Shown here piece after piece: positions 17,907-26,432 of a stretch of 64,000 nucleotides of DNA; position 1 is the stretch's first letter; each line of letters opens with the position of its first letter. Source of the DNA: Pseudomonas alkylphenolica (lineage in GTDB: Bacteria > Pseudomonadota > Gammaproteobacteria > Pseudomonadales > Pseudomonadaceae). A program made the translations under genes and the position numbers. Location of the stretch: positions 3,775,501 to 3,839,500 of the forward strand of contig NZ_CP009048.1 of assembly GCF_000746525.1 (NCBI RefSeq), in the 5' to 3' direction. The notes below the pieces were generated by a model that saw only the letters and a list, made by a program, of their open reading frames with translations, was not told where the DNA came from and ran no database searches.

Positions 17907-18914
17907 ATGGCGGCTCTACAGGCATTTCTCGAAAACGACATTCTCGGCACCAGCACCTGGTTCTGGCTGGCATTCATTGGCATTGTCCTGACCTTGCTGG
18001 TATTGGATCTGGGCGTGTTGCATCGCAAGGCTCACGAAATCGAGATGCGCGAAAGCCTGCTGCTGTACGCCAGCTATTTCAGTGTCGGTGTGCTGTTTGG
18101 CGGGTGGATCTGGTGGGAGCTGGGCGCGCAACCTGCCCTGGAGTTCTACACCGGGTTCCTGGTCGAACAGTCGCTGTCCATGGACAATGTCTTCGTCATG
18201 GCGATGATCTTCAGCTACTTCGCCATCCCCCGCCTCTACCAGCACCGGGTATTGTTCTGGGGCATCCTCGGCGTGGTGGTGCTGCGCGCGATCATGATCG
18301 GCGTAGGCAGCGCCCTGGTCCAGGAGTTCGCCTGGATCCTCTATGTGTTCGGTGCCTTCCTCCTGGTTACCGGAATAAAGATGCTGTTCTCCCGCGAAGA
18401 GGCCCACCCGGACCTGGCCAACAACCCGGTGCTCAAGTTTGTACGCGGCCATTTGCGCGTCACCGATGACCTGCATGGCCCGCGTTTTTTCGTGCGCCTC
18501 AAGGCTGCCGGGCAAAGCAAGACCGTGCTGTACGCCACCCCGCTGTTCCTGGCGCTGGTACTCATCGAACTGGCCGATCTGGTGTTCGCCGTCGACAGCG
18601 TGCCGGCCATCTTCGCCATCACTCAGGACCCGTTCATTGTCTACACCTCGAACATCTTCGCGATCCTTGGCCTGCGCGCCTTGTATTTCGCCCTGGCGGC
18701 GCTGATGCATCGGTTTGTCTATCTCAAGTACGCCCTGGCCCTGGTGCTGATCTTTATCGGCAGCAAAATCTTCTATCACGGCCTGATCGGCGCAGTGCCG
18801 GCATTGCTGTCGCTGGGTGTGACCGTGAGCCTGTTGAGTGGCGGCGTAGTGTTGTCACTGTTCAAGACCCGCGACCAGCCACACCACCCCGCAAACTCCG
18901 GCAGTCACAAATGA
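17907..18914 (+). CDS. TerC/Alx-family integral membrane protein
   Basis: 335 residues from the ATG at 17907, preceded by a strong AAGGAGG. Around nine membrane helices are visible. TerC signatures: LEFYTGFLVEQSLSMDNVFVMAMIFSYF with its acidic Asp in a helix, and LALVLIELADLVFAVDSVPAIFAITQDPFIVYTSNIFAILGLRALYF. E. coli Alx and related proteins export Mn2+ or protect against alkaline and metal stress. Tellurite resistance is only the historical label. The 168-bp leader does not match the yybP-ykoY riboswitch by eye. A strong hairpin directly follows the stop. Confidence 0.9.
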   Translation: MAALQAFLENDILGTSTWFWLAFIGIVLTLLVLDLGVLHRKAHEIEMRESLLLYASYFSVGVLFGGWIWWELGAQPALEFYTGFLVEQSLSMDNVFVMAMIFSYFAIPRLYQHRVLFWGILGVVVLRAIMIGVGSALVQEFAWILYVFGAFLLVTGIKMLFSREEAHPDLANNPVLKFVRGHLRVTDDLHGPRFFVRLKAAGQSKTVLYATPLFLALVLIELADLVFAVDSVPAIFAITQDPFIVYTSNIFAILGLRALYFALAALMHRFVYLKYALALVLIFIGSKIFYHGLIGAVPALLSLGVTVSLLSGGVVLSLFKTRDQPHHPANSGSHK

Positions 18915-18940
18915 ATCAGGCCCGCATCGGCGGGCCTGAT
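18915..18940. terminator. Bidirectional hairpin terminator after terC
   Basis: ATCAGGCCCGC-ATCG-GCGGGCCTGAT, an 11-bp perfect stem with a 4-nt loop, starts right at the TerC stop codon and lies 16 bp before the end of the convergent acyl-CoA dehydrogenase. Its position fits two-way termination. Confidence 0.75.
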
Positions 18941-18956
18941 ATCTAAAGCGTGCGGA

Positions 18957-20186
18957 TCAATGCCCGCTGCGCAGCATTTCCTTGGGAACGTATTTGCCGA
19001 TTTCGTATTTGCCGATCGCCGCCCGGTGCACTTCATCCGGGCCGTCGGCCAGACGCAGGGTACGTTGCATGGCGTACATGTAAGCCAGCGGGAAGTCACC
19101 ACTGACCCCGGCACCGCCATGAATCTGAATCGCCCGGTCGATGACCTTCAAGGCCACGTTCGGTGCCACCACCTTGATCTGGGCGATCTCGCTGCGAGCG
19201 ACTTTGTTGCCCACCGTGTCCATCATGTAAGCCGCCTTCAGCGTCAGCAGCCGTGCCATGTCGATTTCCATGCGCGAATCGGCGATCTTGTCGACGTTAC
19301 CGCCCAGGCGCGCCAGCGGGCGGCCAAACGCGGTGCGCTCCACCGAACGCTTGCACATCAGTTCCAGGGCCCGCTCGGCCATGCCGATCGAACGCATGCA
19401 ATGGTGAATGCGTCCAGGGCCAAGGCGCCCCTGGGCAATCTCGAAACCACGCCCCTCACCCAACAGCACGTTCTCGTAAGGCACTCGCACGTTCTCGAAC
19501 AGCACTTCGGCATGGCCATGGGGAGCGTCGTCGTAACCGAACACCGGCAGTGGCCGGACGATTTTCACCCCGGGGGTATCGGTGGGCACCAGAATCATCG
19601 AGTGCTGCTGGTGACGCGGGCCGTCCGGGTTGCTCAGGCCCATGAAGATCATGATCTTGCAGCGTGGATCGCAGGCACCGGAGGTCCACCACTTGCGGCC
19701 ATTGATCACCCACTGGTCGCCCTCGCGGACAGCGCGGGCGGCCATGTTGGTGGCATCGGAAGACGCCACATCCGGCTCGGTCATGGCAAAGGCTGAACGG
19801 ATGTCGCCACGCAGCAACGGTTCCAGCCACTGACGTTTCTGTTCCTCACTGCCATAGCGCACCAGCACTTCCATGTTGCCGGTGTCCGGGGCCGAGCAGT
19901 TGAACGGCTCGGGGCCCAGCAGCGAACGACCCATGATTTCAGCCAGGGGCGCATATTCCAGGTTGCTCAAGCCTGCGCCCAGCTCCGACTCGGGCAGGAA
20001 CAGGTTCCACAGCCCTTCAGCCTTGGCCTTGGCCTTGAGCTCTTCCATGATTGCGGTCGGCTGCCAGCGGTCGCCCTCGGCGACCTGGCGCTCGAACACC
20101 GCTTCGGCGGGATAGACATAAGCATCCATGAACGCCGTGACACGTTCGCGCAACGCCTGGACCTTGGGTGAATAGGCGAAATCCAT
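18957..20186 (-). CDS. Acyl-CoA dehydrogenase (ACAD10/11-like)
   Basis: 409 residues. The N-terminal helical domain ([17 protein letters not shown]) is followed by the FAD-binding signature [17 protein letters not shown] and the beta domain ([13 protein letters not shown]). The C-terminal helical bundle keeps [24 protein letters not shown] and [19 protein letters not shown]. The catalytic base is expected within the DGPDEVH segment. These flavoenzymes oxidise acyl-CoA to enoyl-CoA; this subgroup acts on unusual or 4-hydroxy acyl-CoAs in some organisms. It is divergent from a LysR regulator, so regulation by that protein is likely. Confidence 0.88.
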   Translation of the reverse strand: MDFAYSPKVQALRERVTAFMDAYVYPAEAVFERQVAEGDRWQPTAIMEELKAKAKAEGLWNLFLPESELGAGLSNLEYAPLAEIMGRSLLGPEPFNCSAPDTGNMEVLVRYGSEEQKRQWLEPLLRGDIRSAFAMTEPDVASSDATNMAARAVREGDQWVINGRKWWTSGACDPRCKIMIFMGLSNPDGPRHQQHSMILVPTDTPGVKIVRPLPVFGYDDAPHGHAEVLFENVRVPYENVLLGEGRGFEIAQGRLGPGRIHHCMRSIGMAERALELMCKRSVERTAFGRPLARLGGNVDKIADSRMEIDMARLLTLKAAYMMDTVGNKVARSEIAQIKVVAPNVALKVIDRAIQIHGGAGVSGDFPLAYMYAMQRTLRLADGPDEVHRAAIGKYEIGKYVPKEMLRSGH

Positions 20187-20324
20187 GGGCAGTACCTTCA
20201 GTGGAATGAGGATCTGATGAAGAGCCTAGATCAGCGAGCAAAATCCACCTAGTCTATTCTCGGCGTGTATAAACATTCATAACCAATATATGATTGACCC
20301 ATAACACCAACAAGAGCAGCGCCC

Positions 20325-21248
20325 ATGAACCTGAGCAAGGTCGATCTGAATCTGTTCATCGTCTTCGATGCCATCTACACCGAAGCCAACCTGACCCGTG
20401 CCGGGCAGATCGTCGGCATTACCCAGCCTGCAGTGTCCAATGCCCTGTCGCGGCTACGCGAGACCTTCAACGACCCGCTGTTCGTCCGTACCGCGCAAGG
20501 CATGGTCCCTACGCCCATGGCGCAGAACATCATCGGCCCGGTGCGCAATGCCCTGTCGTTATTGCGTGTGTCGGTGCAGGAAAGCCGCATCTTCAATCCC
20601 CTGCAGGCGAACAAGACCTTTCGCATCAGCATGACCGACCTCACCGAGGCGGTGATTCTGCCGCCGCTGTTTCAGCGCCTGCGCCGCCTGGCGCCAGCGG
20701 TAATCATCGAGAGTTTTCTCTGCAAGCGCCGTGAGACCACCAAGGAACTGGCTGCCGGGCGCCTGGATTTTGCCGTCGATGCCCCACTCAACACCGACCC
20801 GCAGGTGCGCCACGTCAAACTCATGCAGGATCAGTACGTCTGCGCCTTGCGCCAGGGCCACCCGATGGCCAAAGACAAACTCAGTCTGGACGATTACCTG
20901 GCGATGACCCACATCCATATCTCCAGCCGCCGCAACGGCCTGGGCTATGTCGACCTGGCCCTGGGCAAGATGGGCGTACAGCGCAAGATCGCCCTGCGTT
21001 CACAGCATTACCTGATGGCCTCGCAAGTGCTGCAACAGACCGACATGGTCATGACCGTGCCGGAGCGCTTCGCCCGCCGCCACCAACTCAATTATCTGAG
21101 CCTACCGGTCAACGATGTGCCACCGCTGGAAACCCACCTGTACTGGCATGAAAGTACCGATCAAGACCCGGCCAACCGCTGGATGCGCGAGCAGATCATT
21201 GAGTTGTGCCAGGCGGTGGTGGCGCAGGACGAGCGGGCTCAGGCGTAG
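20325..21248 (+). CDS. LysR-family transcriptional regulator
   Basis: 307 residues. Winged helix at residues about 5-65 (DLNLFIVFDAIYTEANLTRAGQIVGITQPAVSNALSR is split as helix-turn-helix), then an effector-binding domain that resembles NodD/LeuO/NahR-type members more than CysB types. It is divergent from the acyl-CoA dehydrogenase with 138 bp between the starts. That gap holds an AT-rich dyad-like stretch CATAACCAATATATG (20278-20292) that could be its site. The inducer is unknown, possibly an acyl-CoA or its precursor. Confidence 0.88.
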   Translation: MNLSKVDLNLFIVFDAIYTEANLTRAGQIVGITQPAVSNALSRLRETFNDPLFVRTAQGMVPTPMAQNIIGPVRNALSLLRVSVQESRIFNPLQANKTFRISMTDLTEAVILPPLFQRLRRLAPAVIIESFLCKRRETTKELAAGRLDFAVDAPLNTDPQVRHVKLMQDQYVCALRQGHPMAKDKLSLDDYLAMTHIHISSRRNGLGYVDLALGKMGVQRKIALRSQHYLMASQVLQQTDMVMTVPERFARRHQLNYLSLPVNDVPPLETHLYWHESTDQDPANRWMREQIIELCQAVVAQDERAQA

Positions 21249-21254
21249 GCCGTA

Positions 21255-21318
21255 TCGCGGGGCAAGCCCGCTCCCACCGGCCCAGTGAGATCCATGTGGG
21301 AGCGGGCTTGCCCCGCGA
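21255..21318. repeat. REP doublet 3
   Basis: Inverted pair of the REP core with a loop of about 24 nt. It lies just after the LysR gene and ends 3 bp before the LiuR-type operator, so the regulator is insulated from read-through. Confidence 0.9.
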
Positions 21319-21321
21319 AGC

Positions 21322-21337
21322 TTGACGTATACGTCAA
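21322..21337. promoter_or_regulatory. LiuR-type operator, perfect 16-bp palindrome
   Basis: TTGACGTATACGTCAA is a perfect palindrome 42 bp upstream of the MerR gene. LiuR sites in gamma-proteobacteria have the ACGT...ACGT core with A/T-rich ends, and this site fits that pattern. It probably provides autoregulation and control of mvaB. Confidence 0.75.
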
Positions 21338-21379
21338 CCTGCCATTAGGTTAGCTCATGCCCTTTTCCCGAGCCTGACC

Positions 21380-21781
21380 ATGAGCAGCCAGACCTACAGC
21401 ATCTCCGACCTGTCCCGCGAGCTGGACATCACCACCCGTGCCATCCGCTTCTATGAGGAACAGGGCTTGCTCAGCCCCGAACGTCGGGGCCTTGAGCGCA
21501 TTTACTCGGCCCGCGACAAGGTCAGTCTGAAACTGATCCTGCGCGGCAAGCGCATCGGCTTCTCGCTGGCCGAGTGCCGCGAACTGATCGAGCTCTACGA
21601 CCCGACCAGCGGCAACCTGAAACAGTTGCACAGCATGCTGGCCAAAATCGCCGAACGCCGCGCCCAGCTCGAACAGCAACTGCTCGATATCCAGCAGATG
21701 CAGCTGGAGCTGGACACCGCCGAAGAGCGCTGTGAACAAGCGCTGGCCGCCACCCTGAACAATCAGAAAAACAGCCATTGA
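21380..21781 (+). CDS. liuR: MerR-family regulator of branched-chain acid degradation, LiuR-like
   Basis: 133 residues. MerR DNA-binding domain (YSISDLSRELDITTRAIRFYEEQGLLSPERRG), followed by a long coiled-coil dimerisation helix (about residues 80-125). There are no metal-binding Cys, consistent with a CoA-ester-responsive MerR like LiuR. LiuR controls leucine/isovalerate catabolism. Here it sits 18 bp upstream of mvaB, the last enzyme of that pathway, and behind a palindromic operator. The other liu genes (liuABCD) are not in the window. Confidence 0.82.
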   Translation: MSSQTYSISDLSRELDITTRAIRFYEEQGLLSPERRGLERIYSARDKVSLKLILRGKRIGFSLAECRELIELYDPTSGNLKQLHSMLAKIAERRAQLEQQLLDIQQMQLELDTAEERCEQALAATLNNQKNSH

Positions 21782-21799
21782 GCCCTGAGGAACCGCGCC

Positions 21800-22699
21800 A
21801 TGTCATTGCCTGAAACAGTCCGCCTGGTCGAAGTCGGCCCGCGCGACGGCCTGCAGAATGAAGCCCAGCCCATCAGCGTGGCAGACAAGGTCCGGCTGGT
21901 CGATGACCTGACGGCGGCGGGCCTGTCTTATATAGAAGTGGGCAGCTTCGTCTCGCCCAAGTGGGTACCGCAAATGGCCGGCTCCGCCGAGGTGTTTGCC
22001 AACATCAAACAACAGTCCGGTGTCACCTACGCCGCCCTGGCACCGAACCTGCGCGGTTTCGAGGATGCCCTGGCAGCCGGGGTGAAAGAGGTAGCGGTGT
22101 TCGCCGCCGCATCCGAAGCTTTCTCCCAGCGCAACATCAATTGCTCGATCAGCGAAAGCCTGCAGCGTTTCGTACCGATCATGGACGCAGCCCGCGCAAA
22201 CGGCGTGCGTGTACGGGGTTACGTATCCTGCGTGCTGGGCTGCCCGTATGAAGGCGCGGTCAGTGCCGAGCAGGTGGCGCCGGTGGCCCGCGAGTTGTTT
22301 GAGATGGGCTGCTATGAAGTGTCGCTGGGCGACACGATCGGCACCGGCACCCCGGGCGCCACCCGCCGCCTGTTCGAGGTGGTTGCCGCACATGTGCCAC
22401 GCGCCCAGCTGGCCGGACACTTCCATGACACCTACGGCCAGGCCCTGGCCAACGTTTATGCCAGCCTGCTTGAAGGGATCAACGTCTTCGACAGCTCGGT
22501 CGCAGGCCTGGGTGGTTGCCCCTACGCCAAGGGCGCCAGCGGTAACGTGGCCAGCGAAGATGTGCTGTACATGCTTCAAGGCCTGGGTATCGAGACCGGC
22601 ATCGACCTGGACCGGTTGATCGACGCGGGCCTGCGTATCAGTAAGGTGCTTGGCCGTACCAGCGGCTCCCGGGTAGCGCGGGCACGTAACGCGCAGTAA
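21800..22699 (+). CDS. mvaB: Hydroxymethylglutaryl-CoA lyase
   Basis: 299 residues, standard length. HMGL-like TIM barrel with VEVGPRDGLQNE (metal and catalytic residues), HFHDTYGQALAN (metal-binding His pair) and the signature GLGGCPYAKGASGNVASED with the catalytic Cys. It cleaves HMG-CoA to acetyl-CoA and acetoacetate, the last step of leucine breakdown. It is co-transcribed with liuR (18-bp gap, GAGGAA ribosome site). The CrcY-like sRNA promoter region begins only about 10 bp after its stop. Confidence 0.95.
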   Translation: MSLPETVRLVEVGPRDGLQNEAQPISVADKVRLVDDLTAAGLSYIEVGSFVSPKWVPQMAGSAEVFANIKQQSGVTYAALAPNLRGFEDALAAGVKEVAVFAAASEAFSQRNINCSISESLQRFVPIMDAARANGVRVRGYVSCVLGCPYEGAVSAEQVAPVARELFEMGCYEVSLGDTIGTGTPGATRRLFEVVAAHVPRAQLAGHFHDTYGQALANVYASLLEGINVFDSSVAGLGGCPYAKGASGNVASEDVLYMLQGLGIETGIDLDRLIDAGLRISKVLGRTSGSRVARARNAQ

Positions 22700-22708
22700 T
22701 CATCAGCG

Positions 22709-22773
22709 GTAACAGCCTGGTGGCGACCAGGGTGTTACCGCCCCCGCACTTTTCAGGAAAAAACCGGGTAACA
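22709..22773 (+). promoter_or_regulatory. CbrB-like upstream activating sites
   Basis: Three copies of the CbrB half-site lie upstream of the sigma-54 promoter: GTAACA (22709-22714), TGTTAC (22733-22738) and GTAACA (22768-22773). The first two form an inverted pair. They lie about 80-145 bp upstream of the -24 element, the usual range for enhancer-type sites. CbrB binding to TGTTAC/GTAACA elements upstream of crcZ-type genes is known from Pseudomonas. Confidence 0.72.
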
Positions 22774-22854
22774 CGGAAACAAATCGACAGATTTCCCCGC
22801 CTCCCCTTCCTGCCAAAAAACTTAAACCATTGATTTCATTGAGTTTTAAAAAGT

Positions 22855-22870
22855 TGGCACGGCACCTGCT
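22855..22870 (+). promoter_or_regulatory. Sigma-54 (-24/-12) promoter of the CrcY-like sRNA
   Basis: TTGGCACG-GCAC-CTGCT keeps the invariant GG (22856-22857) and GC (22868-22869) with the required 10-nt spacing. It differs from the TTGGCACG-N4-TTGCW consensus at one core position. It predicts transcription starting near 22881. Confidence 0.82.
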
Positions 22871-22880
22871 ATATCTCTGG

Positions 22881-23245
22881 TACAAGAACAATAAAAACTG
22901 TGACACACCCAATAAAAATAAGACGTAACGACTCTGACATAACAAGAACAACACGACAGAGACGCAGCTAACAGATTTTTTTGGAGAAGATGTGCTTTTC
23001 CGGGGTTCGCCCCCGCAACCTGACATAAAACAATAAAACTACCCCAAGGTAGCGAAAGTCACGGTTGGATCAGCAATGATGAGAGTAGATCAGCGCTCAA
23101 AAAAATACGTTTGCTCTTGATCCCGAATGGGGATCGCCAGTGACAAGAGGCAACGGTCGCCAAAAACAACAACAGGCCGCCCTCCAATAACAAAAAAAGA
23201 GCACGCAACAATCTTTGAGGGGAGCTTCGGCTCCCCTCAGTGCTT
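22881..23245 (+). ncRNA. crcY: CrcY-like small RNA (Hfq/Crc-sequestering regulator of catabolite repression)
   Basis: An AT-rich stretch of about 365 nt between mvaB and ccoG, starting at a sigma-54 promoter. It contains repeated AAnAAnAA catabolite-activity motifs, the Hfq/Crc target: at 22884-22897, 22911-22921, 22941-22951, 23029-23036, 23162-23172 and 23186-23196. It ends near a perfect hairpin with a TTCG loop (23216-23239). CrcZ/CrcY/CrcX RNAs carry several such motifs, are driven by CbrB and sigma-54, and titrate Hfq-Crc to relieve catabolite repression. From memory, P. putida crcY lies beside mvaB and is about 370 nt. Ends are estimates; no coding frame in the interval looks real. Confidence 0.88.
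23216..23239 (+). terminator. 3' hairpin of the CrcY-like sRNA
   Basis: TGAGGGGAGC-TTCG-GCTCCCCTCA is a perfect 10-bp stem closed by a stable TTCG tetraloop. What follows is GTGCTTCCTGCCC, pyrimidine-rich but without a clean T run. The hairpin probably defines the 3' end, though the exact last base is unknown. Confidence 0.75.
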
Positions 23246-23544
23246 CCTGCCCTCCTGGTTTTTCCTCCTCCCTCCTTCCTTCTCGAACCTGCGCATGTCC
23301 GTGACCGAACTGGCTGGCCAACCCGTGCCGATCACTGAAGCAGACACCGATGCCCTGACTGTAGCAGGTGCGGTGGATGGTCGCAGGCACCTCAAAAGCA
23401 CCGGTCAAACCTCGATAATCTGGGGCCTGTACGGTTGCGGCAAGAAATCTGATACGGTTTTTATCGAAATATCTGAGCCTGTTATGCAAACAGATGCGGC
23501 GCCATAGTGCTCTGGCCTGATCGAGGCCTGATGAGCGACGAACC
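23246..23544 (+). other. Leader region between the sRNA and ccoG
   Basis: About 300 bp without a convincing gene. A 126-codon plus-strand frame and a longer minus-strand frame cross it, but both also cross the sRNA and neither has a recognisable product. I see no Anr box or clear promoter. The ccoG ribosome site is poor. Confidence 0.5.
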
Positions 23545-24957
23545 ATGAGCGATAGAATTCCCGTCCAGATCGTTGAAATTGCCGAGCCTTCCGCCACCAA
23601 GAAGAAGACCGCCAGCAGCGACAGACAGATCCACACCCGCAGCTTCACCGGCTTGTTTCGTAACCTGCGCCTGGGTGGCGCGGGCTTTCTGTTTTTGCTG
23701 TTCTTCGGCACCGTCTGGTTGAACTGGAACGGTCGCCAGGCCGTGTTATGGGACCTGGCTGACAGCAAGTTCCACATTTTCGGTGCAACCTTCTGGCCGC
23801 AAGACTTCATTCTCCTGTCGGCGCTACTGATCATCTGCGCCTTCGGCCTGTTCGCCATCACGGTGCTTGCCGGGCGGGTCTGGTGCGGTTACACCTGCCC
23901 ACAAAGCTCGTGGACGTGGATTTTCATGTGGTGCGAGAAGGTCACCGAAGGTGATCGCAACCAGCGCATCAAGCTCGATGCCGCACCCTGGAGTGTGAAC
24001 AAACTGGCCCGACGCTCGGCCAAACACACCCTGTGGCTGGCCATCAGCGTGCTTACCGGCCTGACCTTTGTCGGCTACTTCACACCGATCCGGCCGCTGG
24101 CTGAAGAACTCTTCACCTTGCAACTGGGCGGCGTCAGCCTGTTCTGGATCCTGTTCTTCACCGGCGCCACCTATATCAATGCCGGCTGGCTGCGTGAAGC
24201 GGTGTGCATGCACATGTGCCCGTATGCCCGTTTCCAGAGCGTGATGTTCGACAAGGACACCCTGGCCATCGCCTACGACCCGGCGCGCGGCGAATCCCGT
24301 GGGCCCCGCAAGAAAGACAGCGACTACAAGGCCAAAGGCCTGGGCGATTGCATCGACTGCCAGATGTGTGTGCAGGTCTGCCCGACCGGTATCGACATCC
24401 GTGACGGCCTGCAGATGGAATGCATCGGCTGCGCCGCCTGCATCGACGCCTGTGACTCGATCATGGACAAGATGGGCTATGCCCGCGGCCTGGTTGGCTA
24501 CAAGTCCGAACACAACCTGCAAGGCGGCAAGACCAACTGGCTGCGCCCTCGCCTGCTCGGTTACGTCACCGTACTGGTGGTGATGATCGGTGCCCTGGTC
24601 ATCGCCCTGCAGCAACGGCCGATGGTGTCGATGGACGTGATCAAGGACCGTGGCCTGTTCCGCGAGAACAACCTGGGCCAGATCGAAAATATTTACACCC
24701 TCAAGGTCATCAACAAGACCCAGCAAACGCAGCACTACCGCTTGCGCCTGGTAGACGCCGAGGGCTTCGAGTTGCACGGCAAGACCGAGTTCACCCTGGA
24801 TGCGGGTGAGATGAGCGAGATGCCGGTATCGGTGGCGATGCTTGCCGAACGGCCGCAAAGCAGCTCCCAGGAAATCGGTTTCGAAATCAGCGACAGCGAC
24901 CAACCCGGTATTTCCAGTGTTGCCCACAGCCGTTTTGTCGCGCCTTTGAACCGCTGA
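23545..24957 (+). CDS. ccoG: Cytochrome c oxidase accessory protein CcoG (RdxA/FixG family)
   Basis: 470 residues. Five membrane helices can be seen (for example GAGFLFLLFFGTVWL, ILLSALLIICAFGLFAITVLAG, VTVLVVMIGALVIAL). A membrane-side GRVWCGYTCPQ motif precedes a ferredoxin-like domain with two 4Fe-4S sets (CIDCQMCVQVCP and CIGCAACIDACD, residues about 269-300). The C-terminal Ig-like FixG domain follows. CcoG reduces Cu(II) for assembly of cbb3-type cytochrome oxidase. No ccoNOPQ genes are in the window, so this may be a second, stand-alone copy. Confidence 0.93.
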   Translation: MSDRIPVQIVEIAEPSATKKKTASSDRQIHTRSFTGLFRNLRLGGAGFLFLLFFGTVWLNWNGRQAVLWDLADSKFHIFGATFWPQDFILLSALLIICAFGLFAITVLAGRVWCGYTCPQSSWTWIFMWCEKVTEGDRNQRIKLDAAPWSVNKLARRSAKHTLWLAISVLTGLTFVGYFTPIRPLAEELFTLQLGGVSLFWILFFTGATYINAGWLREAVCMHMCPYARFQSVMFDKDTLAIAYDPARGESRGPRKKDSDYKAKGLGDCIDCQMCVQVCPTGIDIRDGLQMECIGCAACIDACDSIMDKMGYARGLVGYKSEHNLQGGKTNWLRPRLLGYVTVLVVMIGALVIALQQRPMVSMDVIKDRGLFRENNLGQIENIYTLKVINKTQQTQHYRLRLVDAEGFELHGKTEFTLDAGEMSEMPVSVAMLAERPQSSSQEIGFEISDSDQPGISSVAHSRFVAPLNR

Positions 24958-24994
24958 TCACATACACTTCGCAGCAGTCGAAACGTCCTGAGCC

Positions 24995-26407
24995 ATGATG
25001 AAACGCTACGAAAAATTCGCCGACGACATTGCCGAACTGATTCGCTCCGGGGTCCTGGGCCCCGGCCAGCGCGTGCCGTCGGTGCGCTACGCCAGCCAGA
25101 CCCACGGGGTCAGCCCTTCCACAGTGTTCCAGGCCTACTACCTGCTGGAACGCCGCGGGCTGATCCGCGCGCGGCCGCGCTCGGGCTATTTCGTCAACGC
25201 CCATGCGCCGCGGCAGTTCAGCGAGCCGCAGATCATCGAGCAAGCGAGTGAATCCACCGAAGTGGATGTCAGCGAGCTGGTGTTCTCGATTCTCGACTCG
25301 ATCAAAGACCCGCAGACCGTCGCCTTCGGCTCGGCCTTCCCCAGCCCCCACCTGTTCCCGCTGCCACGCCTGGCCCGTTCCATGGCCAGCGCCAGCCGCG
25401 AAATGGATCCGCGCATGGTGGTCACCGACCTGTCGCCGGGCAACCCGCAACTGCGTCGGCAGATTGCCCTGCGCTATATGGTCGGCGGGCTGATGCTGCC
25501 GATGGAGGAGCTGCTGATCACCAATGGTGCACTGGAGGCATTGAACCTGTGCCTGCAGGCGGTGACCGAGCCCGGTGACCTGGTGGCGATCGAGGCGCCC
25601 GCCTTCTACGCCTGCCTGCAGGTGCTCGAACGGCTCAAACTGAAGGCTGTGGAGATCCCCGTGCACCCGCGCGAAGGTATCGACCTTGGCGTGCTGGCGC
25701 AAACCTTGGCCAAACACCCGGTCAAGGCCGTCTGGTGCATGACCAACTTCCAGAATCCGGTGGGTGCGAGCATGCCGGAGGAGAAAAAACAGCAGCTGGT
25801 CGAACTGCTGCGCCAGCATCAGGTGCCGCTGATCGAAGACGACGTCTATGCCGAGCTGTACTACGCCCAGCAAGCGCCGAAACCGGCCAAGGCCTTCGAT
25901 ACCGATGGCCTGGTGATGCACTGCGGCTCCTTCTCCAAGAGCCTGGCGCCAGGTTACCGGATCGGCTGGGTGGCCGCCGGACGCTATGCGCAGAAAATCG
26001 AACGCTTGAAACTGATGACTTCGCTGTGCGCCTCGATGCCGGCCCAGGCGGCGATCGCCGACTACCTGCAGCACGGCGGCTACGATCGGCACCTGCGCAG
26101 ACTGCGCTATGCCCTGGAAGAGCAGCAAAGCGCCATGCTTGCCGCCATTGCCCGGCACTTTCCGGCGCAGACTCGGGTCAGTCACCCGTCGGGGGGGTAC
26201 TTCCTGTGGCTGGAGCTGCCGGAGCAAATGGACTCGCTCAAGCTGTTCCAGATGGCCCTGGCTCAGGGCATCAGCATCGCGCCCGGGCCGATCTTTTCGC
26301 CGACCCAGCGCTTTCGCAACTGTATCCGCCTGAACTACGGCAGCCCGTGGACCGAGCAATCGGAGCAAGCCATGGAGACCCTGGGCAGAATCGTGCGCTC
26401 GTTCTGA
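24995..26407 (+). CDS. MocR-type GntR regulator with aminotransferase domain
   Basis: 470 residues. N-terminal GntR winged helix (RYEKFADDIAELIRSG, then PGQRVPSVRYASQTHGVSPSTVFQAYYLLE, residues about 4-65) is joined to a fold-type I aminotransferase domain (about 110-465). The PLP lysine is in GSFSKSLAPGYRIGW, and FQNPVG and EDDVYAELY contact the cofactor. MocR proteins use PLP or its adducts as effectors; some also act as aminotransferases. No operator or clear target is seen. It is convergent with the SDR gene. Confidence 0.9.
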   Translation: MMKRYEKFADDIAELIRSGVLGPGQRVPSVRYASQTHGVSPSTVFQAYYLLERRGLIRARPRSGYFVNAHAPRQFSEPQIIEQASESTEVDVSELVFSILDSIKDPQTVAFGSAFPSPHLFPLPRLARSMASASREMDPRMVVTDLSPGNPQLRRQIALRYMVGGLMLPMEELLITNGALEALNLCLQAVTEPGDLVAIEAPAFYACLQVLERLKLKAVEIPVHPREGIDLGVLAQTLAKHPVKAVWCMTNFQNPVGASMPEEKKQQLVELLRQHQVPLIEDDVYAELYYAQQAPKPAKAFDTDGLVMHCGSFSKSLAPGYRIGWVAAGRYAQKIERLKLMTSLCASMPAQAAIADYLQHGGYDRHLRRLRYALEEQQSAMLAAIARHFPAQTRVSHPSGGYFLWLELPEQMDSLKLFQMALAQGISIAPGPIFSPTQRFRNCIRLNYGSPWTEQSEQAMETLGRIVRSF

Positions 26408-26432
26408 GCGCCCGACAGTGTGGAGGGCAGAC

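Noticed and set aside
23097..23861. 254-codon minus-strand and 126-codon plus-strand frames between mvaB and ccoG
   Set aside because: They overlap the CrcY-like RNA, have no family resemblance, and the region is AT-rich with regulatory motifs, which explains it better as non-coding.
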